Positions 8,915-17,621 of a DNA stretch of 47,986 bases are shown piece by piece. The stretch lies in IMG/VR virus record IMGVR_UViG_3300025646_000072, positions 1 to 47,986 of that record. One strand, 5' to 3'. A program made the position numbers and the translations under genes. The notes under the pieces were generated by a model. The model did no database searches, was not told the DNA's origin, and was given only the letters and a program-made list of their open reading frames with translations. Numbering within the stretch: the first letter of the stretch is position 1; every line of letters starts with the position of its first letter. The stretch comes from a virus.

Positions 8915-10578
8915 TGGCACTATCAGAAACATTAAAAGATTTAACAGAAGGTATTTCTTCTTTGAGAAATCAAACCTATAAACTAGGTGATCGGTATATG
9001 CAAGGCGAAGATATCATGAAAGACGGTATGGATCTTCGTAATATGTTAAAAAATATGGATATTGAAATTACCAAATTAGAAGGTACTTCAAGAAAAGATA
9101 ATCCGTCAGTTTATGATGTAGAAGTAGAACAATATACTTCAGATGAAGCAGGTAAACTTAAAAATAGATTAGGTGAACTAATGAACGCTACGTCTGATTT
9201 TGACGAAGCTCCTGGAATGTTCGATGGTGGAATGCTGACAGGGGTTATCGGTGGACCTGTTGATGTAGAAAAACTTGACGAATCAAGAACAGTTCCAGGA
9301 ATTATCAAAGAAACATATTCAGACCCCATGTTACGTTTAATATCAGGACAACGTGCAGGGTTTTATCCACAACTAGGTTTTGGTGCTGATCCTTATGAAA
9401 ATGTATTTAAACGTGCTTTAGGAATTCCTGTTGCTGAAGCCCCTACAACACCACCACCTGATAGACCTCCGTACATACCACCACCTGATGGACCTCCTTT
9501 CAAAGACCCACGTGATGGAGATTTTTACGATCCTAGAGACGATTATTTAAGAGATCGTTTTTTAGATTTTAGAGACGCTGACCTTTTTGATTTTACTCCT
9601 ATTGGGACTCCTGATACACCAAAAGTTCCTATGGATTTTGATCCTGCCGCATTTAGAGAAGATATATTATCAAACATACCTGCCTACGATCCTTCTGAAT
9701 TAGAAAAAGGAATTGCAAGTTTACAAGAACAAATAGGAAGTTTTAAACCGCCTACATTAGACATAGGTCAAATTACTAGAGATATTCAATCTCAACTTAA
9801 ATTACCTCAAACTCCTCAAATAGATAGAGAAGCTCTTGTTAGAGATATTCAATCTAGCATAAAAATTCCTCAAGCTCCTCAAATAGATATTGAAGCTTTA
9901 AGATCAGATATTTTAAGATCTGTTCCACAACAACAATTACCAGATGTTTCTAAATTTGTAACTCAATCTGATATCAATAAAGCTCTTGCTAATATACCTC
10001 AACCAGAACAATTAGATAGACAGGCTTTGATTAGAGATATACAGTCGCAAATAAAAGTTCCTGAAAGATTTGATCCAACTGGTTTAGAATCTCAGATATC
10101 AGGTTTACAATCTCAAATACAAGGAATACCACAATTTGATCCAACAAGTTTACAAGCAAGATTGGGTGGGCTAGAGCAACAATTAGCAAACATTCCGCAA
10201 CCACAACAAATAGATATTGGAGCATTAAGACAAGATATTTTATCTCGTGTTCCACAATTTGATCCCTCGTCTATTCAACAAGGATTAGCAAGTTTAGAAT
10301 CTAGATTACAAAATATTCCCCAAGTAACTCCTAGAAGCGATGCGGAAATACAATCTTTAATAAACAGGTCTATTTCAAATATTCCTACTCCTCAAACACC
10401 TGATGTTTCAAGATTTATTACAGCAGATGATTTAAGCAGAGGATTAGCTTCTATAAATATTCCTCAAGTAAATTTAGACCCAATTACAAGCAGATTGGCT
10501 CAACTAGAAAAACAATTAGCAGGTTTATCAACACCTTCCGTTTCAATACCTAACTTTAGAAACTTTACTTTAGGATAA
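8914..10578 (+). CDS. Repeat-containing virion protein (554 aa)
   Basis: The N-terminal third is followed by a Pro/Asp-rich linker (residues about 175-230, with PPPDGPPFKDPRDGDF). Residues about 245-545 then consist of degenerate repeats of roughly 30-40 residues built around units such as DREALVRDIQS and IPQ, alternating helix-like and Pro-containing turns. At DNA level AGAGATATTCAATCT recurs near 9780 and 9840. Such architecture suits an elongated fibre-like or internal scaffold-like virion protein. It ends the plus-strand late operon and overlaps the convergent helicase gene by 9 bases with no terminator between them. Confidence 0.55.
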   Translation: MALSETLKDLTEGISSLRNQTYKLGDRYMQGEDIMKDGMDLRNMLKNMDIEITKLEGTSRKDNPSVYDVEVEQYTSDEAGKLKNRLGELMNATSDFDEAPGMFDGGMLTGVIGGPVDVEKLDESRTVPGIIKETYSDPMLRLISGQRAGFYPQLGFGADPYENVFKRALGIPVAEAPTTPPPDRPPYIPPPDGPPFKDPRDGDFYDPRDDYLRDRFLDFRDADLFDFTPIGTPDTPKVPMDFDPAAFREDILSNIPAYDPSELEKGIASLQEQIGSFKPPTLDIGQITRDIQSQLKLPQTPQIDREALVRDIQSSIKIPQAPQIDIEALRSDILRSVPQQQLPDVSKFVTQSDINKALANIPQPEQLDRQALIRDIQSQIKVPERFDPTGLESQISGLQSQIQGIPQFDPTSLQARLGGLEQQLANIPQPQQIDIGALRQDILSRVPQFDPSSIQQGLASLESRLQNIPQVTPRSDAEIQSLINRSISNIPTPQTPDVSRFITADDLSRGLASINIPQVNLDPITSRLAQLEKQLAGLSTPSVSIPNFRNFTLG

Positions 10579-12009
10579 CCAAGCTTGAAAACCGTCTCCT
10601 AAGACTTGTTTTGCTAAATCGTGTTTCGCCCTTAAAGACTTTACTATCTTTTCATCAATAGTATCTTTGGTTGTAAGGTCATAATAAGTAACTTTATTTT
10701 CTTGACCTATTCTATGAGCACGGTCTTCAGACTGTAATCTTTTTTCTAGATCAAAACTATTAGAATAATAAATTACGTTGTTAGCTTTAGTTAACGTAAT
10801 ACCATAACCAGCAGTCATTTGATTACCTACGAAAAATCTAGGGTATTCGTTATCGGATTGGAATTCTTTAATCGCTGACTTTCTATGGTCTAGGTCTGTA
10901 TCCCCATAATAACTAACTACACTTGCTCCACCATACTCTTTTTGTAAAGCTTTGGTAATTTTTTCTATATTGTGAACATAGTTCGCCCATATGATAACTT
11001 TTCCATCCATATAAGAAATAAGTTCCATCATAGCATCTATTCTATTATTATCTATATCTATAATTTCATCTTGATCGTTTCTTACAAAACCACAAATCAT
11101 GGTATGTAATCTTAAAAGCTGTGTCATGACAGAAGTTGCGGTAACAGTTTCTTGGTCTTTTAAGACTGCCATCGCATCTTTTTTCATTTCTTTATATAAT
11201 TTATTTTGTTCAGGTGTTAATTCAACATAATGTTTGTTATAAATTTTATCAGGTAAATCAAGGCATTCTTTCTTTAAAACTCTGAAACTATAGGCTTGTG
11301 TAAGCGTCTTTAGTTCGTGTAAGTTCCTATATCCTTTAACTTCACGAAAGCTATGAGACCCTATTGATCTTTGAATGATCTCTGCAAAGTGGTTTTGAAA
11401 TGAATAATAAGATTGGAAACCTAATATGTGTGTATCAAGAAATTTGAACTGTGTGTAGAAGTCTAAAGGTGATCTTGTAATAGGAAAACCTGTAAGTATT
11501 CTACGAAACTTTGCATGTGCACTAATTTTTAATAAACTTTTTGTTCTATTAGCTTTTGGGTTTTTAATAGTTGTACTTTCATCTATAGCTATTAAAGAAT
11601 TAGTAGACTGTAATAATTTTTCTGTAAAGATGCGACCTTTCTCAGAAGAAAAAGCTTCAACGTTTATAACTAAGATTCTTAATTTATCTGTTTCCGTAAA
11701 CAGTTTCATAAGAGCTTCTTGTTTTCTTTTAGTAGGTGAGGATTTCCAAAGTGTGGTATAGCACTCTACGTGGTCAGGCATGTGTGTAGGTAACTCTTTA
11801 TCTATCCAGTTTAGATATACTCCTTTAGGTGCGATAATAACTGCGGTATTAATTGCCCCTCTATCGTAGAGAATAGCTATGTTATCTATAAGAACTTTAG
11901 ATTTACCTGTACCCATTTCCATAAAAAATGCATATGCAGGCTTATTCCAACTTTGTTTTAAAGCCTCTAATTGATGTTCATAAGGTACTGTTTTAAACTT
12001 ATATTTCAT
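10570..12009 (-). CDS. SNF2-like SF2 helicase / DNA translocase
   Basis: This 479-residue protein shows superfamily 2 helicase motifs in order: Q-motif-like PYEHQLEAL near residue 10, Walker A MGTGKS at 32-37, Walker B IDEST at 142-146, motif III-like LTGFP near 172, and motif VI QSEDRAHRIGQ at 426-436. The AHRIGQ signature is characteristic of the SNF2/RapA branch. It probably translocates on duplex DNA in replication, repair or recombination. It is the only minus-strand gene in the window, so it must have its own promoter in the gap upstream of 12,009, divergent from the replication operon. Confidence 0.85.
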   Translation of the reverse strand: MKYKFKTVPYEHQLEALKQSWNKPAYAFFMEMGTGKSKVLIDNIAILYDRGAINTAVIIAPKGVYLNWIDKELPTHMPDHVECYTTLWKSSPTKRKQEALMKLFTETDKLRILVINVEAFSSEKGRIFTEKLLQSTNSLIAIDESTTIKNPKANRTKSLLKISAHAKFRRILTGFPITRSPLDFYTQFKFLDTHILGFQSYYSFQNHFAEIIQRSIGSHSFREVKGYRNLHELKTLTQAYSFRVLKKECLDLPDKIYNKHYVELTPEQNKLYKEMKKDAMAVLKDQETVTATSVMTQLLRLHTMICGFVRNDQDEIIDIDNNRIDAMMELISYMDGKVIIWANYVHNIEKITKALQKEYGGASVVSYYGDTDLDHRKSAIKEFQSDNEYPRFFVGNQMTAGYGITLTKANNVIYYSNSFDLEKRLQSEDRAHRIGQENKVTYYDLTTKDTIDEKIVKSLRAKHDLAKQVLGDGFQAWLS

Positions 12010-12057
12010 CTTCTTCTTTCTAGTAAAACTATATTACTATAAAAAATAATAAAACGC

Positions 12058-12086
12058 TTTACTTTGCTTAAATAATTTTATATCTT
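12058..12086 (+). promoter_or_regulatory. Promoter of replication operon (TTTACT-17-TATCTT)
   Basis: CGCTTTACTTT begins at 12055. TTTACT at 12058-12063 is separated by 17 bases from TATCTT at 12081-12086. The same -35 context recurs ahead of several other gene clusters in this window. A transcript would start near 12093 and lead into the gene at 12,125, which has an AAGGAAG ribosome binding site. Confidence 0.6.
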
Positions 12087-12101
12087 AGTTAACGTAACTA
12101 A
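12085..12101. promoter_or_regulatory. Palindromic operator candidate at the replication promoter
   Basis: TTAGTTA-ACG-TAACTAA is an inverted repeat with perfect 7-base arms. It overlaps the last bases of the -10 hexamer and the expected start site. That is a classic position for a repressor, and it also lies between the divergent helicase and replication genes. Function is inferred from position only. Confidence 0.4.
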
Positions 12102-12124
12102 TAACTTAAAGAAAGGAAGAAAGT

Positions 12125-12478
12125 ATGAATGAAGATTCTAAGCCGACAGTTTATGTCGTTCAGGAAACTCCTGGAAGAAACATTCTGAAAGCTACTTCGT
12201 TTGGTAATATTGAAGTTTTACTTCCTGCTAACACAAATATCATGTTTAGCAGCATTCCTGTTATTAGAAAACTCAAACGTAAACTATCTAATTATAACTC
12301 CGATAAAGATTATCTACTACTTATAGGAGATCCGTCTGCTATTGGGGTTTGCTGTGCAATTATTGCACAAAAAGCTAGTAAGTTTACTGTTCTAAAGTGG
12401 GATAGAGAAACGCAAGTTTACTATCCTGTGTTGTTGGATTTGATGGCAAAGGAGGACTTAGAAAATGACATCGGATAA
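12125..12478 (+). CDS. Conserved hypothetical protein, first gene of replication operon
   Basis: This 117-residue protein has no recognised motif. It contains a hydrophobic beta-alpha stretch, DYLLLIGDPSAIGVCCAIIA, near residues 61-80, and a preceding basic segment RKLKRKL. The start is supported by AAGGAAG about 8 bases upstream and a promoter of the recurrent class. It overlaps the next gene by 14 bases. Its place ahead of ssDNA-binding-like and primase genes suggests a replication or recombination accessory protein, but this is positional inference. Confidence 0.5.
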   Translation: MNEDSKPTVYVVQETPGRNILKATSFGNIEVLLPANTNIMFSSIPVIRKLKRKLSNYNSDKDYLLLIGDPSAIGVCCAIIAQKASKFTVLKWDRETQVYYPVLLDLMAKEDLENDIG

Positions 12479-13031
12479 TTTAACAGCTGAGTTTTTTGAA
12501 AAAGAGGTAGACTGGAAAAGCCTTACAACTGATGATCAGATGAAAGGTGTTTCCGAATTAGCTCAAAAACAGGTAGAAGCGAAAAAGAAAGTTGATGAAC
12601 TTACTGGTTTGCTTGACCAAGCTAAAGAAGAACTCAGAGATATTCAGGAAAGACAATTACCTGAAAAAATGGCTGAAGTTGGCTTCAGCGAAATAAAACT
12701 AAATGACGGTACTAAAATCGTTATTGAGGATTTTTATAATGCTCACATCTCAAGAAACCATGCCGACCAAGCTTTTGATTGGTTAGAAGGTAATGGTTTC
12801 GGTGACATTATAAAACATGAAGTTGGTGTTAAATTTAACAAAGATCAAGCGTTAGATGCAGCATCAGCTTTTGATCAGCTTCGTGCTATGGGTTTTACTC
12901 CTTATAATAATAAAGGTGTGCACCCATCAACACTAAAAGCTTGGGTGAAAGAACAAATACAAAATGGTAATGGAGACATTCCCACAGAGTTGTTTGGTCT
13001 TTTTATTGGTAGTCGTGCTAAAATAACTTAG
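12465..13031 (+). CDS. Coiled-coil replication-module protein (188 aa)
   Basis: The N-terminal 75 residues form a charged heptad-like helix (KQVEAKKKVDELTGLLDQAK), followed by a compact alpha/beta part containing EIKLNDGTKIVIEDFYNAHI and a C-terminal segment ending IGSRAKIT. No catalytic motif is seen. It is coupled by overlap to the upstream gene and is followed by the probable ssDNA-binding protein gene. Proteins of this type are frequent in marine podophage replication modules. I cannot assign a biochemical role. Confidence 0.5.
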   Translation: MTSDNLTAEFFEKEVDWKSLTTDDQMKGVSELAQKQVEAKKKVDELTGLLDQAKEELRDIQERQLPEKMAEVGFSEIKLNDGTKIVIEDFYNAHISRNHADQAFDWLEGNGFGDIIKHEVGVKFNKDQALDAASAFDQLRAMGFTPYNNKGVHPSTLKAWVKEQIQNGNGDIPTELFGLFIGSRAKIT

Positions 13032-13043
13032 AAAGGAGGATAT

Positions 13044-13790
13044 ATGTCTGAAGAAAGTAAGAAAAGCACAGATTTAGCTGTCTTTGATGACGATCTGCTA
13101 TCCGCAGGTACTGGTCTAGAGGAAGTTAAAAGCGATGATTTAGCTATCCCTTTTATTAGGATACTACAAGCTATGTCACCGCAAGTGAACAAACGTGCTG
13201 CAGAGTACGTTGATGGAGCAGAGGTCGGTATGATATTTAATACTGTTACTAATGCTATCTACGATGGTGAAAAGGGTGTGGAAATTATTCCGTGTTCTTA
13301 CACTAAAAGATACCTTGAATGGATTCCTAGAGAAAAAGGCGGTGGTCTAGTAACCGCTGACCATTCTCCAGATATCCTGAGACAGTGTACTAAAAACACT
13401 AAAGGTGAATATGTGCTCGAGAACGGCAACACTATAGATGAAACTGCACAGTTCTTTATTCTATTATTAGATGAGAACGAAGGTCCACAGCAAGCTGTGT
13501 TGAGTTTTAGCAGAAGTCAGCTAGGTGTAGCTAGGAAGTGGAATACTATCCTTCGCATGGCTAAAATTCCTAACTCTGAAGGGAAACTAGTTCCAGCACC
13601 TATGTTTGCTTATAAATACCTATTAACCACAGTTGAGCTATCTAACGATAAAGGCTCTTGGTTTGGGTTTAATGTCTCTCAGGCTGATGCCATTGTAGGT
13701 AAAGAAAAGGCTCTAGCATATGAAGCTAGAGATTTTATGTTAGCTGCAAGATCAGGTGATGTTGAAGTAAAACACGACGACGTTTTGTAG
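13044..13790 (+). CDS. Probable phage ssDNA-binding protein
   Basis: This 248-residue protein has an acidic C-terminal tail (DVEVKHDDVL) and an N-terminal LAIPFIRILQAMSPQVNK segment. That combination occurs in a phage family often labelled single-strand DNA-binding or recombination-associated. The central part contains aromatic-rich beta segments compatible with an OB-fold. A strong GAAAGGAGGA ribosome binding site precedes the ATG, implying high expression. Its place directly upstream of the primase fits coating of single-stranded template. The family label comes from memory and the fold is inferred. Confidence 0.5.
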   Translation: MSEESKKSTDLAVFDDDLLSAGTGLEEVKSDDLAIPFIRILQAMSPQVNKRAAEYVDGAEVGMIFNTVTNAIYDGEKGVEIIPCSYTKRYLEWIPREKGGGLVTADHSPDILRQCTKNTKGEYVLENGNTIDETAQFFILLLDENEGPQQAVLSFSRSQLGVARKWNTILRMAKIPNSEGKLVPAPMFAYKYLLTTVELSNDKGSWFGFNVSQADAIVGKEKALAYEARDFMLAARSGDVEVKHDDVL

Positions 13791-13794
13791 ATAG

Positions 13795-15324
13795 ATGTCT
13801 TTAGCTCGAGATTATGCAAAACTTTTTGCTGGGCTAAAACAGGCGTATGGAAAGTTTACTCAAACTTCTGACCTTAGAGACGACGGTAAAGTTGGCGGAA
13901 AGGTTGTTACTGTATCAGAACAACTAACCGAAAACAGACTAAGGGAGCTTTGGCAACAGCACTTAGACGGTAAGACTTCGATAGGTATTGTTCCTATAGA
14001 CGAAGATAATTGCTGTCAATGGGGTGCTATAGACGTAGATGATTTTACGCTAGACCTTAAAGGTTTAGCTAAGAAACTACATAAACTAAAGCTTCCATTA
14101 GTTCTTTGTCGTAGTAAAAGCGGTGGAGCACATATATTTCTGTTTGTTTTTGATCCAGTTCCTGCAATCATTATGCAGAGGAAACTAAAAGACATTGCCG
14201 CATGTCTTGGTTTTGGACAGGCAGAAATATTCCCTAAACAAACTAAACTATTAATAGAAAGAGGGGATAAAGGAAGTGCTTTAAACATGCCATACTTCGG
14301 TGGAGAAGATTCTACTAGATATGGTTATGGAAACTCTGGAGTTGCTCTTACTCCAGAAGAATTTATAGAACTAGCTAATGAAAGAACTATAACTGCAAAA
14401 GAGCTAGAGGAGTATGTTATTGAAGCTTCGCAAGACGAAGAATGGCTAGACCAAGCTCCTCCCTGTTTACAACACCTAATTACACAAGGCTTTCCTAAAG
14501 GAACACGTAATTCAGGATTATTTAACGTAGGTGTATTCCTTAGAAAGAAATACGAAGATGATTGGGAACACCGTTTAGAACAAGTTAATATGAACTATAT
14601 GTCACCACCGTTAGTGGCACAAGAAGTTTTAACAATAATAAAACAAGTTCAGAAAAAAGATTATTTCTATCGTTGTAACGATCAACCTATTGCAGGTCAT
14701 TGTAATTCAACGGTATGTAGGACTAGAAAGTTTGGTATAGGGTCATCAGGTGGTACACCGCAGTTTAGTAACCTAACAAAACAAAACTCAGATCCACCGA
14801 TATGGTTTTTAGATGTAGAAGGTGGAAGGTTAGAACTAGAAACAGACGACCTACTAAACCAAAACAGATTTCAAAGAAAGTGTATGGATGCACTCAATAT
14901 AATTCCACCTAGAGTAAAAGATAATGTGTGGAGACAATTAATACAGCAGTTATTAGATAATTTAACTGTAATAGAAATGCCTGACGACGCTTCTAACGAA
15001 GGACACTTTAAAGAATTATTAGAAACTTTTTGCACAGAAAGACCTGCAAGAGAACGAGATGAGATATTATTACATAAGCCTTGGACTGATGCTTATAAAA
15101 CCTATTTTAGAGTTAGTGATCTAGTTGATTACTTAAATAGAAATGGGTTTAAAGAATATGCTAGAAACAAGATTACTTCTAAGTTAAGGCAAATGGGAGG
15201 TGGTGCACACTTCTTCAATATAAAAGGTAAAGGAACTAACGTTTGGTACGTTCCTGAGTTTGAAACACAAAACGAGGTATTTTCGATACCTAAAGACATA
15301 ACGGATATAGACGAGGAAATATGA
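13795..15324 (+). CDS. Archaeo-eukaryotic-type primase (primase-polymerase-like)
   Basis: This is a 509-residue protein. Residues about 45-170 match the AEP primase core as in TOTE-type primases: GIVPIDEDNCCQWGAIDVDD carries the catalytic Asp-x-Asp at 80/82, RSKSGGAHIFLF supplies the Ser-x-His-type nucleotide-binding motif with H113, and EIFPKQ lies near 144. Further on, C294, H302-C303 and C308 form a Cys/His cluster that may bind zinc. The C-terminal 150 residues look like a DNA-binding or helicase-interaction domain. It would make primers for PolA. It overlaps the AlkB-like gene by 4 bases (ATGA). Confidence 0.75.
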   Translation: MSLARDYAKLFAGLKQAYGKFTQTSDLRDDGKVGGKVVTVSEQLTENRLRELWQQHLDGKTSIGIVPIDEDNCCQWGAIDVDDFTLDLKGLAKKLHKLKLPLVLCRSKSGGAHIFLFVFDPVPAIIMQRKLKDIAACLGFGQAEIFPKQTKLLIERGDKGSALNMPYFGGEDSTRYGYGNSGVALTPEEFIELANERTITAKELEEYVIEASQDEEWLDQAPPCLQHLITQGFPKGTRNSGLFNVGVFLRKKYEDDWEHRLEQVNMNYMSPPLVAQEVLTIIKQVQKKDYFYRCNDQPIAGHCNSTVCRTRKFGIGSSGGTPQFSNLTKQNSDPPIWFLDVEGGRLELETDDLLNQNRFQRKCMDALNIIPPRVKDNVWRQLIQQLLDNLTVIEMPDDASNEGHFKELLETFCTERPARERDEILLHKPWTDAYKTYFRVSDLVDYLNRNGFKEYARNKITSKLRQMGGGAHFFNIKGKGTNVWYVPEFETQNEVFSIPKDITDIDEEI

Positions 15325-15917
15325 TTAAGTTTATTAAAGGTGGCATGAAAGGTTTTGATCCTTTAATTTATGAATGGGATGAACCTGTAGTTAGAGAATA
15401 TTGCGGTAAAACTATCTATGGTAGAAAAACCAAAGGTTTCGGTGAAGAAAGTTTTGAGTATGCAGGGAAGTTCTACAACCCTTCTCCATGGACTCAGCCT
15501 ATGAAATATATTAAATGGAATACAGAAAGCTTAGTAAAGGCACAGATAGGTAAAAAAGTAGATTTTAATTTTTGTTTATGTGGTTTATATGAGGAAGATG
15601 GAAAAGGTATCCCTCATCATTCAGATACTGTTCCTACGTTAGATGATATAGTTGTATCACTTTCTTTTGGTGCACCAAGAATATTTGAATGGAGAGAATA
15701 CCATTACGATATTAAAAAAGAAACCAATACTAGTGAAACATACATAGATTTAGAAGGAAACGCTACTATAACTCATTATCTGCTAGAAGACGGTGATGTA
15801 CTTATATTTGATGGAGCTTCTCAGATGACATCTACACACGCTGTATTAGATGTAGTAGGTGCTAGAGATAGAGTTAACTTGACATTTAGAACAGGAATTA
15901 ATAATGTCAAACACTAG
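15321..15917 (+). CDS. alkB: AlkB-like 2-oxoglutarate/Fe(II) dioxygenase
   Basis: This 198-residue protein, the usual AlkB length, has H100-S-D102 as the first two iron ligands and H173 as the third (STHAV). The AlkB signature RVNLTFR follows at 184-190, with the two Arg residues that bind 2-oxoglutarate. GDVLIFDG at about 158-165 matches the segment before the distal His. It should remove alkyl lesions from DNA or RNA by oxidative demethylation. Location between primase and helicase suggests repair at replication. A role in processing modified bases of this phage is possible but not shown. Confidence 0.85.
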   Translation: MIKFIKGGMKGFDPLIYEWDEPVVREYCGKTIYGRKTKGFGEESFEYAGKFYNPSPWTQPMKYIKWNTESLVKAQIGKKVDFNFCLCGLYEEDGKGIPHHSDTVPTLDDIVVSLSFGAPRIFEWREYHYDIKKETNTSETYIDLEGNATITHYLLEDGDVLIFDGASQMTSTHAVLDVVGARDRVNLTFRTGINNVKH

Positions 15918-16083
15918 AGAAGATTATATAAAAGTTGTTGTTAAGTGTGATAATGTAATGCATAAAAATCTAAACGATTTAAAGAAAGCAGCTAAAGAAA
16001 AAATATTAAAAGACGAAATAATGTGGGTAGAAGCTATATCGCCAGCACATAGAAGAAAAGAAAAAATATATGTTGCCGACTAA
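15904..16083 (+). CDS. 59-residue hypothetical protein
   Basis: The ORF starts inside the end of the AlkB-like gene and overlaps the helicase start by 14 bases. The product is basic, MSNTREDYIKVVVKCDN at the start and RRKEKIYVAD at the end, with a central Lys-rich helix. No domain is recognised. The double overlap, typical of coupled genes in this operon, and balanced codon use support it as real. Confidence 0.5.
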   Translation: MSNTREDYIKVVVKCDNVMHKNLNDLKKAAKEKILKDEIMWVEAISPAHRRKEKIYVAD

Positions 16084-17563
16084 AACTCAGGTGATTCTTG
16101 GACCTCCAGGAACAGGAAAAACATCTACATTATTACAACTTATAGAAAACGAATTAGATAGCGGTGTTTCTCCTAACAAGATTGGTTTCTTTACGTTCAC
16201 AAAAAGAGCGGTAAATGAGGGTGTTGAGAGAGCCATGAACAAGTTTTCATTAACTAAAAAAGATTTACCTTATTTTAAAACATTACATTCATTAAGTTTT
16301 CATCAGCTTGGATTAAACAAAGAAGATGTGTTTGAACGTACACATTTAATAGAGCTTAATGATAAATTAAATGTAAAACTTACAGGCTCGCAAAGTACAG
16401 AAGACGGAACTATTTACAGTATGACTAAAGATGATAGGTTGATGTTTATAGATAACCTAGCAAGAATGAAGAAGTGTTCGCTTGAGGATTTATGGCATGA
16501 TGTAGAAGACGCTGTGAATTGGTATGCACTTGATAGATTTAGTAGAGGGTATTCAGCTTATAAGAAAGCTAGACGGTTGTACGATTATACAGATATGTTG
16601 CAGTTCTTTTTAGAAAGAGGTTATGCACCAAAGCTCGATGCACTGTTTATAGATGAAGCACAAGACCTTAGTCCTTTACAGTGGGCGGTAGTTAGAAAGC
16701 TTATAGATAGTAGCCATAAAGTATATGTTGCAGGTGATGATGACCAAGCTATTTATAAGTGGGCAGGTGCAGATGTAGATTATTTAATTAGTAATTGCAC
16801 GAATGCAACTGTATTAGAACAAAGCTACAGGATACCTAGCTCTATACACGAACTAGCGAGAAAGACTGTAGGTAGATTAACTAAGAGAGTAGCTAAATCT
16901 TGGAAACCTAAAGACGATACAGGCGTGGTTAGTTGGGAAAGAGGTTTTGAACATATAGATATGAGCGAAGGCTCATGGTTAGTTCTAGGTAGAACAAATT
17001 ACATATTAGAAAACGTAATAGATCATTGTAAACACGAGGGTTGGTTTTTTGAGGTTAAAGGTAATCCTAGCGTTGCAGGAGTTAAGTTAGACGCTATTAG
17101 AAGTTGGGAACGTTTTAATAAAGGTGAGGAGCTTACACTACAGGAATGTGGAACGTTTTTAAGATATATAAAGAAAGTAGCTAAAAACCAATTAAAGTTA
17201 TTTGAGGGAGATCTAAAAGTAGGTAGAACTCATGTAGAGGGTTTAGTAGGTGTATTGCCTAAAGGTAGGTGGTACGATTGCCTAGATATGATCTCTATAA
17301 CAGAAAGAAGTTACCTACAAGCTATGCTAAGACGAGGAGAGAAAGTTTTAAAACAACCACGTATCCGTATATCTACTATTCATGCGGCAAAAGGAGCAGA
17401 GGCTGACAACGTAATACTGCTAACCGACATGACACATAAAGTTTATAACAGTTATCAACGAGACCCTGACGATGAAACGAGAGTGTTTTACGTTGGTATG
17501 ACAAGGGCAAAAAAGAGGCTTTACTTGATTGAACCTACATCAAGGAAATATTTCGACTTGTAA
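16070..17563 (+). CDS. UvrD/Rep-like SF1 DNA helicase
   Basis: This is a 497-residue superfamily 1A helicase. Walker A GPPGTGKT is at 11-18, motif Ia FTFTKRAV near 42, Walker B DEAQD at 195-199, motif III GDDDQAIYKWAGA at 222-234, motif IV QSYR at 251-254, motif V STIHAAKGAEADNV near 430, and motif VI VGMTRAKKRL near 475. It is shorter than cellular UvrD, lacking most of the 1B/2B insertions. It likely unwinds DNA during replication or recombination. Start is ATG within the preceding small ORF. The gene ends at a promoter for the next operon. Confidence 0.85.
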   Translation: MLPTKTQVILGPPGTGKTSTLLQLIENELDSGVSPNKIGFFTFTKRAVNEGVERAMNKFSLTKKDLPYFKTLHSLSFHQLGLNKEDVFERTHLIELNDKLNVKLTGSQSTEDGTIYSMTKDDRLMFIDNLARMKKCSLEDLWHDVEDAVNWYALDRFSRGYSAYKKARRLYDYTDMLQFFLERGYAPKLDALFIDEAQDLSPLQWAVVRKLIDSSHKVYVAGDDDQAIYKWAGADVDYLISNCTNATVLEQSYRIPSSIHELARKTVGRLTKRVAKSWKPKDDTGVVSWERGFEHIDMSEGSWLVLGRTNYILENVIDHCKHEGWFFEVKGNPSVAGVKLDAIRSWERFNKGEELTLQECGTFLRYIKKVAKNQLKLFEGDLKVGRTHVEGLVGVLPKGRWYDCLDMISITERSYLQAMLRRGEKVLKQPRIRISTIHAAKGAEADNVILLTDMTHKVYNSYQRDPDDETRVFYVGMTRAKKRLYLIEPTSRKYFDL

Positions 17564-17586
17564 AGAGGTTTTTTGTCGTATATAAT
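17558..17586 (+). promoter_or_regulatory. Promoter of the modification operon (TTGTAA-17-TATAAT)
   Basis: TTGTAA at 17558-17563, overlapping the helicase stop codon, is 17 bases from a perfect TATAAT at 17581-17586. A GAAAGGAGAAA ribosome binding site and ATG at 17622 follow. This is the closest match to a sigma-70 consensus promoter in the window and lacks the GCTTTACTTT context of the others. Confidence 0.6.
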
Positions 17587-17621
17587 TTTTATTTTAAAAG
17601 TAAACAAGAAAGGAGAAACTT

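Noticed and set aside
10031-10255. Hydrophobic minus-strand ORF
   Set aside because: Antisense shadow of the Ile/Pro/Gln repeats in the 554-aa virion protein.
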